This document shows positions 22,610 to 35,133 of a stretch of 64,000 bases of DNA, one piece after another. The DNA comes from Cephalotus follicularis (lineage: Eukaryota > Streptophyta > Magnoliopsida > Oxalidales > Cephalotaceae): the NCBI GenBank assembly GCA_001972305.1, contig BDDD01005663.1, forward strand, positions 10,868 to 74,867, written 5' to 3'. The notes under the pieces are model-generated. The model was not told where the DNA came from and ran no database searches. It saw only the letters and a list, made by a program, of their open reading frames with translations. Position 1 is the stretch's first letter, and every line of letters starts with the position of its first letter. A program made the position numbers and the translations under genes.

Positions 22610-22948
22610 TCATAACGTTGTTATGTATAAGACTACAAGAACTTGTAGAAAAAGTGAGGTCCCAGCCCATCTATACAAATAAGAAACTGAAATTACATTT
22701 CTTACAAGGTTCTGTACATAATAACAAGGATTAAGTTTTAATACATGGCCATTCAAAAACAAGTCAAAAACGCCCACAAAAGTGGTGTGGATCCTCGATC
22801 CATCATCTAGGTGCAAGTCCAAAGAATCTCCAGCTCCTACCTGTTTAGCCTCTCTTAGCCCCTGCAAAGAGTTACAAATATTATTCCCACAACTGGAGTC
22901 AACTACCCAAGTTGAACTAACATTATAAGCTAAAAAAGATTCAATCAT
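22610..22948 (-). pseudogene. Copia B protease
   Basis: Minus-strand frame of 112 codons with WVVDSSCGNNICNSLQGL and downstream LDLHLDDGSRI and NLVRNVISVSYL blocks typical of copia protease. The active-site triad D-T/S-G reads D-S-S, so catalysis is probably lost. Confidence 0.8.
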
Positions 22949-22998
22949 GAAAATACCTGACCCTGAGGCACCTCCAGCTATGGACTTTCGGAACCCAC

Positions 22999-23835
22999 CG
23001 CACTGTGACTTCCAATGGCCTTGTTTCCCATAGTAGAAACAAGTCTTCTCATCAAAAACCTATTGGATCCTTTTTAGGATGTCATCCCCGGCCACTAGAA
23101 GCGGTTTCTTCCCCTTCTTCCCTTTCTTTTTCATGGACGCCTTGCCCTTGCCCATGGACTTGGATTCGCCCTTCTTAGGGACTGTCTGGGAGGAAGAAGA
23201 TGGAAGTAACATCACAGTCGACTTGGACCTCCCATGGTCCATGTCGACTTCGGTTGTACGAAGCATCTCCACAAGTTCAAGTAAAGAACACTCCACCTTG
23301 TTCATGTGGAAATTTGTGATGAATTGGGAGAATGTCCGTGGGAGGGATGCAAGCATAAGGTCGATGTAGTAACCATCATCCATGATAAGATCCAGTGGAG
23401 CCAACTGCTCAATGAGATCAATCATCTTCAGCCCATGAGCATGCACTGATGCCCCCTCAGGCATTTTCAACTAGAAGAGTTGACGGGATAAGTTGAACCA
23501 CTGGGTTCTGATCTTGCACCATATAGCTCCTTGAGCGTAAGAAGTATGGCGCCAAGGGTCTTAAGATTCCCGTGCTATCTTTGTAATTCCAGGACCATAC
23601 CCACAATCGCTAAGCAACAAGCTTGCTAATCCTTGTCAAACCACTTGGCCATCTTGGCCTTGTGCTCTTCGGTTGTGTTAGATCCCAATATTGGGGTTGT
23701 ATCAATCATCACATGAGCTAGTTTCATGCTCGTGAGTACAAGGCACAGATTGCACCACCAATCCAAAAAATTCAGACTCTCTAGCTTGTTTGTTTCAAGT
23801 ATTCTTGCAATGGCGGTGCCGGTGCCTACAAACAT
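22999..23835 (-). pseudogene. Copia B gag
   Basis: N-terminal part 23835-23626 (ILETNKLESLNFLDWW, LAHVMIDTTP), a broken middle, then 23470-23060 (MPEGASVHAHGLKMIDLIEQLA, FHMNKVECSLLELVEMLRT, a Lys-rich tail) of the UBN2-type copia Gag. A zinc knuckle at 22999-23042 reads CFYYGKQGHWKSQC, with the second Cys changed to Tyr. Gag would form the particle. Frame breaks near 23480-23625. Confidence 0.82.
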
Positions 23836-25925
23836 TTTGAGTAGAATATATATCTAGCAAACTATTAGAGGAAAATAAAGAAAGAGAATAATACCAAATC
23901 ATTCCAGTACAAGTTATTACCATAATTCTTGGTCTCTAGTAATTATGTCTCCTCCCACTATTCTAATCGTATCTCAAACCGACATGTGGATTTCGGGAAG
24001 CCCCGCTTCCTAATGGGGATCGAAATCTATCCAGCATACTATAGCCTCACCTGTCAGTGTACGAGCCATGATACATGAATAGGTAGACATAAATTTCAAT
24101 TTGCATTGGGGCCCCGCCATTGAAATGCAAGATCCGATACAAATTCTGCCTCCTAACCCATATAGTCCCAACTGTCGCTGTGCAAACTATATGATCTCGA
24201 TATAAGTCCGAACCCACAATTCTCAAAGAAATTGACATGTTTTTGCACCCACACGTGTCCATGTCCTGATGCCAAAACAATGTCATTTCCTTCCAGTGCA
24301 CCTCATACCGAAATTGAATAGTAATGGTCATACGAAGGACCTCTGTTGGCACAGTGCCATCCCCAATATATCCACACCATTCAATGAAGGTCATGGAAGA
24401 CCAACGATAGGACACCCTAGCACCTCACCGTTTATGGACTTATTATTTTGAAATTGGAGGAATTTGGTCTCATCAAATTTTATATTTTACCAAAGCCGTT
24501 ATTAAGATAAATTTTATCTTCAAATCCCATTTGAAACGGCTTATCATGCTTGGACGTGTTTGCAAAAATTGAAAATTCATCCATCTCATGCATCCTAAAA
24601 AATGGACTGACTTGGGACTCTAACTATTATAGTTATCACGTGAGCCAATCGTGACCATTCAGTTTCCCAGGTGATATTATTTAACAACTACTTTATTACA
24701 GCATTCACACCATGCATACATGGTTTTTACTTGGTCTTATAACCTTCTTGATCCTCTCTTCAAGCTTGTTTGTATTTCTTCTTAAAATTACAACAAATGT
24801 ATTATAAAAGAATAAGAATACAAAAATAAGGGAGAAGAGATCTTTCTACTCTAAGAAATAATGTATAAGAAAATATAATGACGCACACAAGCAGTCTTAT
24901 TACAAATCAGATGAACACCATTGCAATAAAGAATTTAAATAACATCCATGAAAGAAACCAAAAAGCTAGGTCTAATCTCAAGCCTACCATCAGGCACTAG
25001 AAATTCAAAAAATATATTCATTATATATTTATTGAATAAACACGTAACAATTTAATATTTAATGGCTTGTCGATATGTTTCCTAGCCAAAATAAAATTCC
25101 ACTCCCACTAGATAAAATAAAATATAGTCACCATATTTATAGTTTAAAACTATATTTAATTTCATGGTCCCACCATTAGGTTATTTGAGTGTGAAAATTA
25201 ATGCTACAAAAAAATATTAGAATAAACTAATATAATTTCCTCGCTCGATTAAATTGCATTATATGAATGAACTATGTGCATAAGTGAATTAAATCTCTGT
25301 CCGAACACCCTGGCATGTTCCTGTCCTGTCCATACAGTATTCCTGCCAGTAACTGTGCAAATATTGCACAGAAACTGCAAATAAAAGCTTTCAGGAAACT
25401 TACAGTAATTGTGCCAGAAAATGTCAGTAAGATTGAAGAATCTGCCACAATCTTAGTAGAAGCTGCCAGAAACTGTCAGAAACATCCTCCACTCAAACTG
25501 TCATTAACCAGTCCACCTTTCTGTACTGCTAATAGTCAGAAAATCTGTACTCACCTAGTGCAGAAAATCTGAATAGAAACTATTGAACATTACCAGTTTT
25601 CTAACAGAAATTCCCGACACTTTAAACACCCGTTTAATGACTTTTTAAGGTTTGTTTGAGATCCTAAATCATACATACGGATGTTAGGATGCCCCTTGCA
25701 TCATCAACACCCAATGTATCAATCTATGGAACACCAAACAATGCATATAATTAGTCATCTACACTAGTTCAAACAATTGACAAAATCAACTAGAATTACA
25801 CATTCCAATTGACCTAAATTCGCCAACTTCACTCTAGGGTTTGGAGTGCAACTTTCGGCCAAAAAAATAAAACTTTAAGGCAAGCCACTAGATACTAAAT
25901 TGAGATCCAATTGAGCCTAATTAGG
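23836..25925 (-). other. Copia B untranslated leader
   Basis: About 2.1 kb, AT-rich, without credible ORFs. The 23900-24800 half is homologous to the leader of copia A; 24700-25200 resembles that of copia C (33030-33470). The part 25300-25600 has a recurrent CTGCCAG/CTGTCAGAAA-like word of no known meaning. Confidence 0.65.
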
Positions 25926-25939
25926 GGCTCTTATACCAC
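25926..25939 (-). promoter_or_regulatory. Copia B primer-binding site, mutated
   Basis: Reverse complement reads TGGTATAAGAGCCC instead of TGGTATCAGAGC: one substitution. It lies a few bases from the B LTR edge (about 25942). Confidence 0.7.
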
Positions 25940-25977
25940 TTATCGCGAAGATTGGCTCTATAAGGGATGGAAGATTT

Positions 25978-28150
25978 GTTGGAAATGGTTATTCATCCCC
26001 GGTGGCAAATCGGACTTAGGGTGTTAAGGGGTGAAATTTTTATTTTCTGTTTTGTGCAATGGAAGGAACACCCACATCACATCATAATCACATTGATATC
26101 ACTTATGTATGCTAGTGTGATGTACAAATTACAAAGAGAGTGTTAGAAGGACATACCAAACACGATGGCTCCTTCTCTTTGTCGATACACGCTTGGGAAG
26201 ACTCCCTTTGATTTCTCTAAACTTTTAGCTCCTCCAAGATGCTAAAATCTGCTGCTCCAAGCACCAAGAAAATTGGCAGCCTTCTCTCAAATAAAAACAA
26301 ATCCTTAACTAGCAATTCCTTCTTCAACTAAATAACTATTCTCACAAAGGGAGCATTGAAACTGACTAAGGATGTCGACCTCAATCCACCCTAGGTAGCT
26401 CCAAACTTGGTGAGCAAAATCAAAGAAGGTAGAAAACCAGGCACTGAGTGTTTTTCATTCACTATGTTCACTTCCTATCACTCTCTCTCATTTTCTTCTG
26501 ATTTCGTTTTCTTCAAGAAAACTACTGGAATAATCAGGAACGTGCTCCCACTTTTTCTCCTCTTATTTTTCTCTAAGAAGAAAAATGGATGGGAGTTGGA
26601 GAAAGAACGTGCCCACGTTTTGTGGTGTTGTGGCTACTATCTCCTTCTTACGATATCATCTAGTAGGAAATACAACATAAAACATGTTCCCACTTCCTCT
26701 TTTAGTGGGCTGGCCTTACATGTGACAAAAAATGAGTCCAACTCATTCTTTGCATGTCACATGTTCACTGGTACCATCCAATAAGTGCCACATGTCCAAT
26801 TGTCCAAGAAAACAGCCACCAATCACTTAAATGAGTCCTACTCATTGTAGTGATGCCACATATCCCTTCAAATATTAATTAGATAAGATCAAGAGAAGCA
26901 GTGCTATGTGTCACCATTTAATGATGACACAATTCACAAAATCCACCTAACCAATATTTGATTTTATAATTGTCACCAAGATTAAATATGTCTAACATAT
27001 TATGAAGATATCATTATAGGGTAGGGACCCTTTAAAATCTTTGTTATTTTAGGAGACGCTGATAAATTACAAAAACACCCCCAGGGTTCGATTAAGCCAT
27101 TCTAAATAGTCCAAGACCTATTTAAATGCTTCTATACTAATATCAAATATTATCCAGATGTAAAAATTAATCCAATTAATTTTCTCATTATTTATCGCAC
27201 ATCGCCATAACGCAAGACTTTTTGAGTCGTTGGTTTGCGTGTACTATAATCCCTCATCATACTTGGCCCTGATTGAGGTCTAGGGAAAAGATACGTGACA
27301 ACCCTAGATAATACTTCAATGGCTAAAATATCTGATCATGACTAGGACCTTTGGTAGACTCTCCAGAAATCCAATTTCCAATTCACCTCAACCTTGGCCA
27401 AGGATTTCATAAGTCCAAAGTACATTCAGACCATAATAGAGCCAGTCACCTTCGCTCAGGTGTGACAATCCCATATTGTGCACTCGCTTATATTCGTATA
27501 GATTCAATCATATCCAAAGACCACCCGATTGCCAGCCCCTCGTAAGAACTGGGTAAGGTGGAGATCAAAGCATAACCGTCTCCATACAATATAGAGCAGT
27601 CGGTCAGGTCTAAGGATCAGACGAGTTTCATGAACTCGCAAAATGACTAGCATTTATACACAACCGCAACAAGTAGGAGTCACTAATGACATGGGAATAG
27701 TGACTATCCAAATAGTGTCTCCTACGCGGATCAAGTTCAGTGTACATGCTCCCAGCATACACCCCGTATTTTCCCTAGTGTCGCAACACAGATGGTAGTG
27801 AGAGAATCCATCCTCCAATTCACAAAACCAAGCAACATACGCGTAAGTCTATCCAGTTCACTAATGCCCACAAAGTGAACCTATGACTTGGAACTAATTT
27901 GACATAAGGAATAAGGTAGTCAATCTCACTGCCTCCATGCTTGGCATCCAACATTATGTCAGGGCATCACAAGTGTAAGTAGAGTAATTTAGACTACTTC
28001 AATTATGTGATAAAACACAAGTGATATTGCCATAGTTACTATAAACAAATTAGCACATGTCGTATATATATAAAAAAAAACTGTTTATATACATAGACAG
28101 GTCTGATACATCAGCCCATCCAATGGCTTCTCAGGTCACCCTATCTAACA
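25978..28150 (-). mobile_element. Copia C 3' LTR
   Basis: 2173 bp, TGTTGGAAATGG to ATCTAACA on the + strand. Homologous to 34378-38830 (minus insertion) and, in reverse, to the solo LTR 35134-37346. An ORF at 26407-26784 recurs shortened at 34866-35126 but has no domain and is considered a shadow. Unlike the solo copy it has no GTCGAC array at the equivalent inner position. Confidence 0.9.
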
Positions 28151-28166
28151 ATCTCCCACTTGACCC
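28151..28166 (-). promoter_or_regulatory. Copia C polypurine tract
   Basis: Minus strand GGGTCAAGTGGGAGAT, directly beside the 3' LTR. Confidence 0.85.
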
Positions 28167-28260
28167 TCAAGCCATGCACTCCTATAGCATAAGCCCATCG
28201 TCCCATGATGAGGCTCCAAAGCCTTTGTGCCCATTGCCTTGGTGAGTGGATCTGCTACGT

Positions 28261-28728
28261 TCACCTCTGAGGTGACTCTCTCAAGCTGAATATCTCCCTA
28301 CTAATGATCTCTCGGATCAAATGATAGCGTCGCTCGATATGTTTGGATTGCTGGTGAGACCGTGGTTCCTTGGCTTGTGCTACAGCCCCATCATTGTCAC
28401 AGTATATTAAAACAGGACTGCTGATGGTAGGAACAACTCCGAGTTCACTGATGAACTTGCGCATCCATACACCCTCCTTGGCGACATCTGAGGCTGCTAT
28501 GTACTCGACTTCTGTTGTGGAATCCGCTATTGTCTCCTGTTTCGAACTGCACCAACTCACAGCTCCTTCATTCAGCATAAAGACATACCCAAAGACTGAT
28601 ATGTGATCATCAGGATCACTATCAAAACTAGAGTCTGTATACTGCTCCAATTTAACCTCACTATATTTTCCATATACCCAGAAGATATGCTGAGTCCTTA
28701 TAAGGTACTTAAGAATCCCCTTGACCAC
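28261..28728 (-). pseudogene. Copia C RNase H domain (open frame)
   Basis: 155-codon open minus-strand frame. The catalytic acidic residues are all visible: YTDSSF, TTEVEYIAA, YCDNDGA; then AKEPRSHQQSKHIERRYHLIREII. It would degrade the RNA strand during reverse transcription. The N-terminus connects to RT through a broken stretch at 28729-28880, so it is part of a dead polyprotein. Confidence 0.87.
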
Positions 28729-28881
28729 ATCCCAGTGCTTCTCACCTGGATCAGACTGAAATCAGTTTGCCATTCCCAGGGCATGTGCGACATCAGGCCT
28801 AGTACATAACATGGCATACATGATCGACCCTACTGACGAAACATAAGGCATTCGACTTATGCGTGCTCTCTCTTCAGGTGT

Positions 28882-29690
28882 CTATGGAGACATCTTCCGA
28901 GAAAGTAGAATTCCTTCACCTATTAGAAATAAGCCTCTCTTGGAATTCTCCATGCTAAACCTTTTCAGCACCTTGCTGATGTACTTACTTTGAGAAAGCC
29001 AAAGCAACCTATTGGACCTATCCTTATAGATCCTAATACCCAGTATATAGGTGGCTTCTCCCAAATCCTTCATGAAAAAGTTCTTAGTTAGCCATACTTT
29101 TGCTGACTGCAAAATCCCTACATCATTCCCAATGAGTAGGATGTCATCTACATATAGCACTAAGAAAGTGATATTATGTTCCTCTTATTTTCAATAAACA
29201 CAAGGCTCATCTACATTTTTAAGGAAGTCAAAAACTTTGACAGCTTCATCAAAACGTAGATTCCTATTACGAGATACCAACTTTAGTCCATAAATGGATT
29301 GTTCAAGGTTGCACACCATGTGCGGATGCTCGATGGATGTGAAGCACTCGGGTTGGGATATATAAATGTCCTCTTCAAGATGCCCATTTAAAAATGCCAT
29401 ATTGACATCCATTTGACATATGTTATAATCATAATGAGCGTTAATCACAAGAAAAATCCGAATGGATTTAAGCATGGCGACAGGTGAGAATGTCTCGGTA
29501 CAGTCGACACCATGTCGTTGTCTATACCCTTTCACCACTAATCGAGCTTTATATGTCTCGATTTTTTCATCTACGTTCGTCTTTTTTTTTGAAGATCCAT
29601 TTGCAACCAATAGGCATTATGCCTTCGAGTGCTTCAACCAAATTCCAAACCTAGTCGGAGTACATGGAATCCATTTTAGATTTCATGGCT
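28882..29690 (-). pseudogene. Copia C reverse transcriptase
   Basis: Starts with AMKSKMDSMYS and WNLVEALEG (about 29680-29620), then an open frame 29610-29191 (KARLVVKGYRQRHGVDCTET, QMDVNMAFLNGHLEEDIYIS) and, after a frame break, 29160-28882 with intact YVDD (LYVDDILLIGNDVG) and YISKVLKRF. Domain order and motifs are those of Ty1/copia RT. At least two breaks. Confidence 0.87.
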
Positions 29691-29847
29691 CCTAGCTATG
29701 CCTCAGATTCAGTGCCCTGCACTGCCTCCTGATAACTGGTAGGCTTATCGTCTTCAACGACGTTGACCTCATCAGTACCATCAATGAGGAAACCATACCT
29801 CTCAGGTGCCAATGAAATCCAGTCTAATCTCCTCAAAGGAGCTTTGC

Positions 29848-30836
29848 CTAACTGAGATCAATTATTAGCTTGAGAACAATCTCAACTGTGTCTATTGAAG
29901 GTCCAACCCCTAACTCCTCCATTTCCTGCGTGCTCTCTACCTGTGGAAACTCCTTGAGTTCCACCTCACTCCTACTGTTTCCTTCAAGAAGGTATTCCTT
30001 CTCTAGGAACACAGCATTTTGTGAAATAAATATCCTTTGTTCTCTAGGATGGTAGAAGTAGTATCCTTTGGTTTCTTTAGGATACCCCACAAACCTGCAA
30101 CGGTCCGACCGCGCTTCAAGCTTATATGTGTCAAGTCTCTTGACATAAGTCAGACAGCCCCAAACCTTTAAATGGCTCAGTCTGGGTTTTCTCCCTCAGC
30201 ATACCTGGTATGGGGTGGAGGGTACATATTTTGAAAGAATCTGATTCAAGATATAAGCAGCTGTATCTAGGCATAACCCTGGAGATAGGTAGGAACTCAT
30301 AGATCGAAGCATGTCCAACAAGGTCCGATTCCTCCTTTCGGACACACCATTATGTTGTGCTGTTCCAAAAGGTGTCCACTGAGAAAGAATTTCTTTATCT
30401 CTAAGATAACCTAGGAATTCAGCTGACAGGTATCGCCACTTCGGTATGACCGAAGTATTTTAATTGACATACCAGTTTGGTTTTCTACTTCAAGTCTGAA
30501 CTCCTTAAATTTCTCAAAGGATTCTGACTTGTGTTTCATCAGATACACATAACCAAGCCTAGATAAATCATCGGTAAAGGTTATGAAGTAGATATAACCC
30601 CCTCGCGCACTGACCGACATAGGACCACATACGTCGGTATGGACTAACCCTAGTATGTCCATTGGCCTTTCTCTTTCCCCGGAGAAGGGAGATTTGTTCA
30701 TCTTTCCCAATAAGCAGAATTCGCACATTAAATAGGACTCCAAGTCCTGGATATCCAAAAGATTATCCTTAACCAACTGTGTAAACCTGGCATCACTAAG
30801 ATGTCAAAGTCTACAGTGCCAAGTATAGGTTTTATT
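29848..30836 (-). pseudogene. Copia C integrase
   Basis: HHCC region about 30836-30700 (TYTWHCRL ... CEFCLLGK, both Cys kept), core start with HTDVCGPMS and FTDDLSRLG in an open frame 30776-30411, decayed middle to about 30100, and C-terminal part 30090-29848 (YPKETKGYYFYHPREQRIF). Stops and frameshifts. Confidence 0.85.
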
Positions 30837-31260
30837 TAACTCACTTTCTCTATGTATTTTCTTATTACTTTGCTCAATGGACAAGAATTTAGATTGTACA
30901 GTATTCAAAACAAATACTCCATTGTCAATAAAACCATTACCAACACAAATATTGTCAGAATATACAAAATATCCAATGTCTTGGAATATGAGCTCTAAGC
31001 CCAAATTACATAAGTATGAAACACTTATTATATTTCTTACAATGTTTGGCACAAAATAGCAAGGATTAAGAGTTAATACAGAACCATTACAAAAAATAAT
31101 GTCATAGATCCCTACAGCTTCAACGATGATCCTAGATCCATCCCCAAGCCGCAAGTCCAAGTCTCCAACTCCAAGCCTTCTAACTTTTCTTACTCCCTAC
31201 AATGAATTGCATATGTTAGTTCCATATCCAGTATCCAATACCCATGAAGAACAACTATTC
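30837..31260 (-). pseudogene. Copia C protease
   Basis: Begins around 31260 with WVLDTGYGTNICNSL, keeping the catalytic D-T-G. A TAG follows shortly after (about 31198), then an open frame 31160-30804 with LDLRLGDGSRI and NIVRNIISVSYL. Active site intact but frame interrupted. Confidence 0.8.
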
Positions 31261-31334
31261 AAAGCTATATTTAGTTCAATCATTAACATACATGATGTAC
31301 TCGCACCATTCAAAATATCAGTAAAGACTACAAC

Positions 31335-32198
31335 ATCAATAACCCGACAATCTTTCTTCCAGTGTCCAGTCTTGCCACACTAAAAACAGGCACCCTCAGC
31401 TGCCAGCTGCTTCATACGATTCTTGGCATTGCCGCCACTAGCTCCAAGCTTGACCTTGTTCTTCTTATGCTTCTTCTTACCATTACCTTTTATATTGACA
31501 AGCCTAGGTCCGCCCTTCCCTTTAGAGGAAGATGAGGCACTGCCCTTTCCTTGGGCAGACCTAGAATAAGGAAGAAGTAAGGAGTGGGACTTTGACTTTC
31601 CATAGTCAAAATTGGCCTCAACCGTTCTCAACATAGCAATTAACTCATTAATAGTTACTTCTATCTTGTTCATATGAAAATTCTCTAAGAACTGTAAGAA
31701 CGACTTAGGAAGGGTCGTAAGAATAAGATCCACATAAAGATCGTGGTCCATGACAAACCCTAATTGAGCGAGCTGCTCAATCATGTCTGTCATCTTCAAT
31801 CCATGATCATGGACTAAAGCTCCCTCTGGCATCTGTGCCTTGAAGAGCCTATGCGAGAGATTGAACATCTGAGTCCTAGACTTAGCCCCATACATCTCCT
31901 GAATATGGAGTAGTATAGCAGATAAGGTATCCATCTTCTCGTGCTGGCGTTGTAGCTCCGGTGTTATTCCCAGAAGGGCTAAACACTAGGCCTGCTTGTC
32001 GTCCACCAACCACTTGGCCAGAAGGTCCGACTCCTCAGGCGTAGGGTCTGCACCTAGTGCAGGAGGTGCCCCAGTCATCACATGAGCCATTTTATTGGCC
32101 GTTAGGATGATCTTGAGGTTGCAGTGCCAATCGAGAAAAATAGGGCCCTCTAATTTGTTGGTCTCTAGAATGTGGGACATAAAATATTGAAAAGTCAT
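31335..32198 (-). pseudogene. Copia C gag
   Basis: N-terminal part 32198-31986 (ILETNKLEGPIFLDWH, AHVMTGAPP), a TAG, then 31934-31380 in the same reading direction (QMFNLSHRLFKAQMPEGAL, HGLKMTDMIEQL, FHMNKIEVTINELIAMLRT, a Lys/Ser-rich tail) and a zinc knuckle CFxCGKTGHWKKDC where x is a stop codon (about 31380). It is the best preserved copia Gag here; only two stops break it. Confidence 0.87.
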
Positions 32199-34363
32199 TT
32201 TCTAGCAACCTAGATAAGGAAATAAAAGATGAGTTAGCATTTATTCCAATTTTAATATATGACAACCATAACACTTGGTCTTTACTGCTTATGGTTCCTC
32301 CCACTATTCTAATCGTATTCCATACCCCAACTCGAGAAGTCCAACTTCCTATTGGAGACTGGAATCCATCGCAGTCATATTATGGTCACACGTAGGCGTG
32401 TCCAACCATAATATATCCAATGGGTAGGCTATCTTGCCCATTTGCATCCAATGCAAGATCCAATCATAAAATTTGGCCTCTCGATTCAATATGGCCTTTG
32501 ATAGGGCATAACAAACTATTAGAATCAAGGTAAGTCAAACACCCACAATCTTCATTGGAATGCACTAGTTTTAACACCCACACGTAGGTGTGTCCAAGGG
32601 CTACAACATAGCTACCCTTTGCGATGTCCTACACTGATGTTGATATAGCGTCCCACAGGTTAACAGCCTCAGCTAGGGCATGACAAACTAATAACCCAGG
32701 TACACCACTCAACGAAGATTGTGGAAGGCCACGAGGAACCACTCAATGGGTTCCTACGGTCAGACTTGTTATTTAATTAAGGGAATTCACGGTCTCACAT
32801 TTTAATTACCAAGCCCTTAATTAATTCATTGGTTTCATTACCCAATTCCAATTAATTACGGCTTTGCATGCATGACATGTACTAGGACTATCCATCTTAT
32901 GGACCTTGGATTTATTTATAAAACAAATCAATGGAATGGAAAAGGACCTACTATAAGTAATGACTTAAGCCCAAAGTCACTACTCGATCTTCCTAGGTGC
33001 AATGATTAAATCTATCTATTACATAAAGCACCATGCATACATGGCCTTCAATGGTCTTGTACTTCTCTTCTTTTCTTCTCCATCCATCCTTGCTAGGTCT
33101 TCTTTTACAAATGTAATTTACCTTCCAAATAAAATTACATACAAATTATTAAAGAAGAGAATACATATAAAAGATAGAGAAGAGATCTTATTCTAAAGAG
33201 GATATAGAAGAGAAAAACTTTAAATGGTGCACGTAGGCACCTTATTACAGATCATTAATAAATAACAGATAAAATCATCCACAAAAGAAAACCAAAACTA
33301 GGTCTTGTCCTTATAGGCCATCCATTGTGCATAAGAGTATTAAAGTATATCTAATATAACTTAAAAATAATACACAAAGGCCTCTCATAATAACCAATTA
33401 CAAAATTTAATGTCAGAGGTTGTTTATGTGTTTAACTCCCACTAAATCAAGCAATGATAAATTATCCCGTAAGTGCCTCAGCTAATTTCTTGTCTAAGGG
33501 TCAATGGTTTGGCAAAAACGTCGACACTAGGTGCCTAAGCGACGACAGTTTACAACAAACCATCAGCGCTCAACACTGCCTTCAGTGCTTAACCTCAGCA
33601 CTTAGGCAAGCATCGACGCTTTAACGAAAACGTCGACGCTTAGTGCCCAAGCGTCGACAGTTAACAAAAAAATCGTCAACGCTCAACACTGCCTTCAGCG
33701 CTTAACCTCAGTGCTTAGGCAAGCGTCGACGCTTTACACTCCTGCAGAATAGCACCATGCCATAATCTTTAGTTTTTTAGGATGTGGAGTTAGGCATTCC
33801 AATTATCTGCACTTTGTAAACTTTTGGTAACCTTAAAATGCACTATGCAGGTTCTAAACACAAATCCAAACTAAATGGTCTATGCAATTCAAACATTCTT
33901 CAACCATTGTCCATAAACTAGAAACCAAAGGCAATCACCAAGGATTACAAGCAAGACTATCATGAAGCAAGACAACATTTACACTAATGCTCCCACTGTC
34001 TCAAACTAATAGACACTGCCTTGCACATATTAAGCACAGAAAAATTTGCACAATCCAAATTATGCACATTCAATTTCATGTGTCTACAAAACTAGTCAAA
34101 CGAACTCCAAATTGCATTCCATCCTTTTGGGAACAACTTGTAAAACAATCCTCTACATTTTTAAATTAACATCCAATGCTAATTCAAATAGGACAATAAT
34201 ACAAAAAGTTTTGAATTCCATCCAATTTCACTCAAAACCATTTAAAGTACAAAATTACAGCAAGGCACTTTAGGACGAGTTCAACCACAAAACTTCACCT
34301 CTAATTAATCTTCTAATTAGTCATCATCCTAGGCTTCATAATTCAACTATAAATGATGTAGTA
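32199..34363 (-). other. Copia C untranslated leader
   Basis: About 2.2 kb without credible ORFs. 32300-32760 contains an imperfect internal repeat (CACACGTAGG[CT]GTGTCCA at about 32388 and 32579). 33519-33733 holds a GTCGAC array. Rest AT-rich. Confidence 0.65.
33519..33733. repeat. Phased GTCGACGCT array in copia C leader
   Basis: Cores like GTCGACGCT, ATCAGCGCT and TTCAGTGCT at about 33520, 33541, 33562, 33612, 33632, 33653, 33675, 33694 and 33724; most steps 19-22 bp. A block of about 110 bp is duplicated (33510-33620 and 33625-33735). It lies outside the LTR, about 650-860 bp from the primer site. Confidence 0.75.
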
Positions 34364-34376
34364 GGCTATGATACCA
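34364..34376 (-). promoter_or_regulatory. Copia C primer-binding site
   Basis: Reverse complement reads TGGTATCATAGCC (one change from TGGTATCAGAGCC), next to the LTR start at 34378. Confidence 0.85.
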
Positions 34377-35133
34377 CTGTTGTAAATGGTTATTCATCCC
34401 CGATGGCAAAATCGAACTTATAGTGTTAAGGGGTGTAATTTTTATTTTTTGTTTTGTGCAGCGGAAGTAAACCCCTCAATACCACTATTATAACAGGTCT
34501 GATTTTACATATTCCAGATCTAAGGAACACTCACATCATATCATAATCAAATTGACATCAGATATGCATGCTAGTGTGATGTACAAATTACAAAGAGAGT
34601 GTTAGAAGGACTTACCAAACATGATGGCTCCTTCTCTTTACCGGTAAACGCTTGGAAAGACTCCCTTTGATTTCTCTAAGCTTTTAGCTCCTCCAAGATG
34701 CTAAAATCTGCTGTTCCAAGCACCAAGAAAATTGACAGCCATCTCTCAAAGAAAAACAGGTCCTTAACTAGCAGTTCCTTCTTCAACTAACTAACTATGC
34801 ACACAAAGGGAGCATTGAAATTGACTAAGGATGTCAGCCTCAATCCACCATAGGTAGCTCCAAACTTGGTGAGCAAAATCAAAGAAGGTACAAAATCAGG
34901 CACAGAGAGTTTTTCATTCACTTTGTTCACTTCTTCTCACACTCTCTCATTTTTTTCTTATTCTATTTTCTCTAAGAAAACTACTGGAATAATCATGAAC
35001 GTGATCCCACTTTTTCTCCTCTTATTTTTCTCTAAGAAGAAAATTGGCTGGGAGTTGGAGAAAGAATATGCCCACGTTTTTGTGGTGTTGTGGCTGCTAT
35101 CTTCTTCTCATGTTCTCAGCTGGTAGGAAATAC

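Noticed and set aside
26407..26784. 125-codon ORF recurring at 34866-35126
   Set aside because: Located in both LTRs of copia C in antisense; shortened by frameshift in the second copy; no domain.
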